Part shown: positions 5,313 to 7,124 of the stretch, piece after piece
How the letters are laid out: each line of letters opens with the position of its first letter
How positions within the stretch are numbered: position 1 is the stretch's first letter
Assembly: GCA_030587505.1 (NCBI GenBank)
Contig: JAUQYY010000133.1
Location: 1-7,124, forward strand
From: Candidatus Sigynarchaeota archaeon
GTDB taxonomy: Archaea; Asgardarchaeota; Jordarchaeia; Jordarchaeales; Jordarchaeaceae
Direction of reading: 5' to 3'
DNA length: 7,124 bases
Translations under genes and position numbers: made by a program
Notes under the pieces: model-generated
What the model was told of the DNA's origin: nothing
Database searches by the model: none
The model's input: the letters and a program-made list of their open reading frames with translations, nothing else

Positions 5313-5516
5313 GTTCTCTTAATTGGAACATGTCCAAAAATTCCTCCTGTTTCTTTCTCCCCCTTGGAGCCGCTTGGGAGGGGATGAGCTTTTTAGGTGG
5401 AACCCGCAGGGGATGGTGGAGCACACTGCGGGTCCCCGGGGTATGGCCTGCCTCCTCTTGGCGGGGCCTCAACCAGGAAGAAAAACTCTAATTTTTGGAC
5501 GTGTTCTCTTAATTGG
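5313..5516. repeat. Repeat-bounded, hairpin-rich element; possible structured RNA or MITE
   Basis: A 14-bp direct repeat, GTTCTCTTAATTGG, occurs at 5313-5326 and 5503-5516. Between and overlapping these is an inverted pair: GAACATGTCCAAAAATT at 5326-5342 and its near-complement at 5490-5506, matching 16 of 17. The one mismatch is a U-G pair in RNA, so the ends could form a 17-bp stem around a GC-rich core of about 147 bases. In the core are a perfect 7-bp hairpin (ACCCGCA 5402-5408 with TGCGGGT 5427-5433) and an 8-bp stem with one bulged G and one T-G pair (5445-5452 with 5460-5468, 7-base loop). ORFs here have no binding site and no recognisable product. It could be a structured non-coding RNA, or a small mobile element with direct repeats at the insertion site. 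Which strand is transcribed is unclear. Confidence 0.45.
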
Positions 5517-5545
5517 GAATTTTTAAACATATTTACTCTTGAGAG

Positions 5546-6595
5546 TTATCCGTATTGCTCTTTGAAGTAGGGGATTATCTTTTTGCCCCATATTTCGTAT
5601 TGACTCTTTCTGTGTTTCGTTGGAACCAAGAGTATGCACACATAATAGTAGTTGCCCGCCTTGTATAGTTTGTCGATTCTCTCGATGCACTCATCAGGTG
5701 TTCCGTAGATGAAGCGATCCTCGATGGCTTCGAAGGGAACCTTGCTGGCGAAATCGATCACCCTCCTTATAGATTCTGGGCTGTAGGTGAACTTGTCGAG
5801 TCCAAACTCCTCCGGAACCTCAAATCCCACCTTTTTTAGTGTTTCAGGCCAGAAAGCCGAAAGCATCTTCGCCGGCAGCTCTATGGGGTTCGGTTCCTCC
5901 CCCTTCTTTTTAGAAATGTATGTGTATATGGTGTTCGCCCTCACGATTTCCTCCGGGTCTCTTCCAACCTTCTTTGCGTGTTTCTCGATTTCTTCCCAGT
6001 ATTTCTTATACTCTTCCGGGTTCAATGCCTGAGGCAACCACCCGTCATCCAGCTCCGCTGTTATCCTCCGTGTTCTCGGTGAGTTGGCGGCTATCCAGAA
6101 GGGTGGATGTGGCTGCTGAAACGGTAAGGGGAGGAGAAAGGCGTTTTTAAGCTTGTAGAACTCGCCATCGTAGTCGATCGTGCCGCCCGAGAAGAACTTC
6201 TTGATGATTTTTATTGTTTCCTCCATTATGCTGACGGGTTTGTCCCACCTAATTCCGAACGGTTTGATGGATGGAGACATACCTGCCCCTATTCCCACAA
6301 TAAGCCTTCCGTTTGAGATGTGGTCCAGCGTAACGATATTCTGTGCAAGCACCGCAGGATGCCTTCTGGCAGCGTCAACAACGCTTATTCCAAGCTTCAA
6401 CCTGGTTCTGGAGGCGACGGCTGCAAGCGTCGGGAAGGGCTCCACTGCATCCCAAACCTTGATTCCGGTTCCCACCAGGTGGTCTCCGAGCCACACGGAG
6501 TCGAAACCATTATCATTAGCGTAGGAAACAGCGTCATAAATATCCGAGATAGGGGCATTAGGCAAGTGAGCACCAAACTGTGGAACCCTAGACAT
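5546..6595 (-). CDS. LLM-class (luciferase-like) F420-dependent-type oxidoreductase
   Basis: 349 residues, the normal length for the bacterial luciferase-like TIM-barrel family. Visible family segments are the first strand (VPQFGAHLPN), DSVWLGDHLV (about 32-41), HPAVLAQNIVTLDHISNGRL followed by IVGIGAG (79-105), and PPFWIAANSPRTRR...ELDDGWLP (164-188). The C-terminal GTPDECIERIDKLYKAG helix is also typical. In archaea these proteins usually bind F420 (or FMN); methylene-tetrahydromethanopterin reductase is the best known relative. The substrate here cannot be read from sequence: Mer itself is possible but not supported over other LLM oxidoreductases. Start: the ATG at 6595 is preceded by a GGGTG-type site; a GTG at 6607 is a less likely alternative. 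It is transcribed alone from a strong TATA box and divergent from the GC-rich region to the right. Confidence 0.85.
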   Translation of the reverse strand: MSRVPQFGAHLPNAPISDIYDAVSYANDNGFDSVWLGDHLVGTGIKVWDAVEPFPTLAAVASRTRLKLGISVVDAARRHPAVLAQNIVTLDHISNGRLIVGIGAGMSPSIKPFGIRWDKPVSIMEETIKIIKKFFSGGTIDYDGEFYKLKNAFLLPLPFQQPHPPFWIAANSPRTRRITAELDDGWLPQALNPEEYKKYWEEIEKHAKKVGRDPEEIVRANTIYTYISKKKGEEPNPIELPAKMLSAFWPETLKKVGFEVPEEFGLDKFTYSPESIRRVIDFASKVPFEAIEDRFIYGTPDECIERIDKLYKAGNYYYVCILLVPTKHRKSQYEIWGKKIIPYFKEQYG

Positions 6596-6635
6596 AAACA
6601 CACCCACAAAACGTTTGATAAAGTACGATGGTTTC

Positions 6636-6652
6636 TATTTATAAATTTATAT
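6636..6652 (-). promoter_or_regulatory. TATA box of the luciferase-like gene
   Basis: The - strand reads ATATAAATTTATAAATA across this site, a very good archaeal TATA region. It predicts a transcript start near 6615 and a leader of about 20 bases before the ATG at 6595. Confidence 0.55.
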
Positions 6653-6684
6653 CCTAAATATACTTTTTGTCCCAAACGAACTTG

Positions 6685-6733
6685 TTAAAAAATAATTTTT
6701 TATAGGGGAAATGCGCTAAGTATCTTCCCCTAT
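6685..6733 (+). promoter_or_regulatory. AT-rich promoter and 9-bp palindrome before the small ORF at 6771
   Basis: TTAAAAAATAATTTTTTATA at 6685-6704 is TATA-like and would start transcription at about 6712-6728. ATAGGGGAA (6702-6710) is perfectly complementary to TTCCCCTAT (6725-6733). Two more A-T pairs (6711-6712 with 6722-6723) are possible with one bulged C, leaving the loop GCGCTAAGT. Because the palindrome overlaps the predicted start site, it may be an operator in DNA. If transcription begins further upstream, it would be a leader RNA hairpin. Confidence 0.4.
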
Positions 6734-6770
6734 GGTTCCGACGAAGCAGCCCGAACGGAGGTGATGAAGA

Positions 6771-6956
6771 ATGGAAGAAGAGTGCAGGAAAGAGGAGGAG
6801 AGCCGCGTCGTGGCCCTCGTCTTCAGGGAGCCACTCCCGTGGGGGGCGGTCTCCGCCCTAACCTACACCCCACGGAGTACTATGCGCTCACTCGGAGATA
6901 AAAGCCTTTTGGTCTTCTTGAGGTTGTCCCATAATTCTGCCGTTTTTGTTGGTTGA
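6771..6956 (+). CDS. Small acidic-N-terminal ORF with strong ribosome binding site, unknown
   Basis: 61 residues. GGAGGTGAT at 6757-6765, five bases before the ATG, is the best ribosome binding site in the window and is the main reason to believe it. The N-terminus is charged (MEEECRKEEESR), followed by VVALVFREPLPWG, a Ser/Thr-rich middle and a Leu-rich end. The first 37 or so codons end mostly in G or C, unlike the later ones (from about 6880), which return to AT-rich composition, as if two segments were joined. The same DNA has strong hairpin potential (6810-6877). It could be a small protein, a leader peptide, or a truncated gene with a lost downstream part. No family recognised. Confidence 0.42.
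   Translation: MEEECRKEEESRVVALVFREPLPWGAVSALTYTPRSTMRSLGDKSLLVFLRLSHNSAVFVG
6810..6877. other. Adjacent strong hairpins inside the small ORF
   Basis: GTGGCCCT (6810-6817) pairs with AGGG (6825-6828) and CCAC (6831-6834) around a 2-base bulge. Directly after it, CTCC (6834-6837) and GTGGGG (6839-6844) pair with CCCCAC (6868-6873) and GGAG (6874-6877), with one bulged C. An inner stem GGCGG (6845-6849) / CCGCC (6853-6857) closes a TCT loop. Such dense nested pairing is unusual for coding sequence and may reflect a structured RNA. Confidence 0.35.
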
Positions 6957-7042
6957 CTTGTGAGGAGAGGGAGGTTCCCCGGGAGGGCGCCAAATCCTGC
7001 GGGAGAAGCGGGGATGCGGCCTCTGCGGCGAAGGGTTTTAGA

Positions 7043-7076
7043 GCGGGGAGAGCGCTAACTCTCCCCGCCGGTGGTG
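7043..7076 (+). promoter_or_regulatory. 10-bp hairpin just before a ribosome binding site
   Basis: GCGGGGAGAG (7043-7052) pairs perfectly with CTCTCCCCGC (7059-7068) around the loop CGCTAA. One base later comes GGTGGTG (7070-7076), eight bases before the ATG at 7085. The hairpin could control access to that start. Its GCGCTAA matches the loop of the palindrome at 6702-6733. Confidence 0.4.
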
Positions 7077-7084
7077 AAACAGAG

Positions 7085-7124
7085 ATGGGCGAGGACCACA
7101 GGCGCGGAGAGGGCTACTACGAGA
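7085..7124 (+). CDS. Start of an ORF leaving the window (partial)
   Basis: The ATG at 7085 follows GGTGGTGA (7070-7077) at a usable distance and opens a frame that is unbroken to the end of the window, giving MGEDHRRGEGYYE. Thirteen residues are too few to name a family. The same frame is open upstream to 6935, with a TTG at 6953 that overlaps the TGA of the previous ORF. The upstream part reads as low-complexity Gly/Ala/Arg-rich sequence, so the ATG is preferred. Confidence 0.35.
   Translation, partial: MGEDHRRGEGYYE

Noticed and set aside
5290..5526. Three overlapping ORFs of 60-67 residues on both strands
   Set aside because: None has a binding site or recognisable motif, and all lie in the hairpin-rich repeat element. 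Their Trp/Arg/Gly-rich composition is what GC-rich non-coding sequence gives.
5546..6595. Naming the luciferase-like protein as methylene-tetrahydromethanopterin reductase (Mer)
   Set aside because: The LLM fold is clear, but the substrate-specific features of Mer could not be verified by eye and no methanogenesis genes are nearby.
6735..7084. GC-rich stretch as RNase P RNA or SRP RNA
   Set aside because: The conserved cores I know (GGAGGAAAGTC-like for RNase P, GGAAGGGAGCAG-like for the SRP S domain) are not present, and the length is not convincing.
1..7124. CRISPR array, tRNA or rRNA genes
   Set aside because: No regularly spaced direct repeats and no cloverleaf or rRNA core were found on either strand by reading.

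Overview
The window looks archaeal. Most genes have a TATA-like box about 25-50 bases before the start and a GGAGGTGA-type ribosome binding site. Oligo-T tracts follow several + strand genes. The gene content also fits an archaeon: an F420-dependent-type (luciferase-like) oxidoreductase, an archaeal-type phosphoglycolate phosphatase, an HdrC-like dicluster ferredoxin and an MNT/HEPN toxin-antitoxin pair. The exact lineage cannot be read from this. An uncultured Thermoproteota-type archaeon (for example Bathyarchaeia) is only a guess. Most of the window is moderate to AT-rich, with GC-rich islands near 5345-5470 and 6735-7124.

Layout. 1-512 (+): the C-terminus of a membrane protein, then a small membrane ORF. 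591-1431 (-): an mntA-hepT toxin-antitoxin operon whose promoter lies near 1520-1530. 1432-1803: no gene seen. 1804-2481 (-): a small single-span membrane protein and an HdrC-like ferredoxin, separated by a 231-bp MITE-like element with 17-bp perfect inverted repeats. 2849-3307 (+): a small Cys-containing protein resembling the V4R / methanogen-output-domain group. 3546-4262 (+): a HAD-family phosphoglycolate phosphatase. 4407-5192 (-): a short QueG-like two-[4Fe-4S] protein. 5313-5516: a repeat-bounded, hairpin-rich, gene-free element. 5546-6595 (-): a luciferase-like oxidoreductase. 6685-7124 (+): a GC-rich, hairpin-dense stretch with a small ORF and the start of a second ORF that leaves the window.

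How the genes relate. Only mntA-hepT is a clear functional unit. Removing the MITE-like element in silico leaves the ferredoxin ORF nearly unchanged and puts it about 40 bases before the small membrane ORF, so those two may once have been co-transcribed. The remaining genes are single units with their own promoters, often convergent or divergent. Several are redox proteins (ferredoxin, QueG-like, F420/flavin-type), but nothing ties them into one pathway.

I see no clear new defence or metabolic system. The observations most worth a second look are non-coding: the palindromic element at 2029-2259, the element at 5313-5516 whose ends could pair as a 17-bp RNA stem, and two hairpins (6702-6733 and 7043-7068) that share GCGCTAA in or at the loop, each upstream of a ribosome binding site and ATG.
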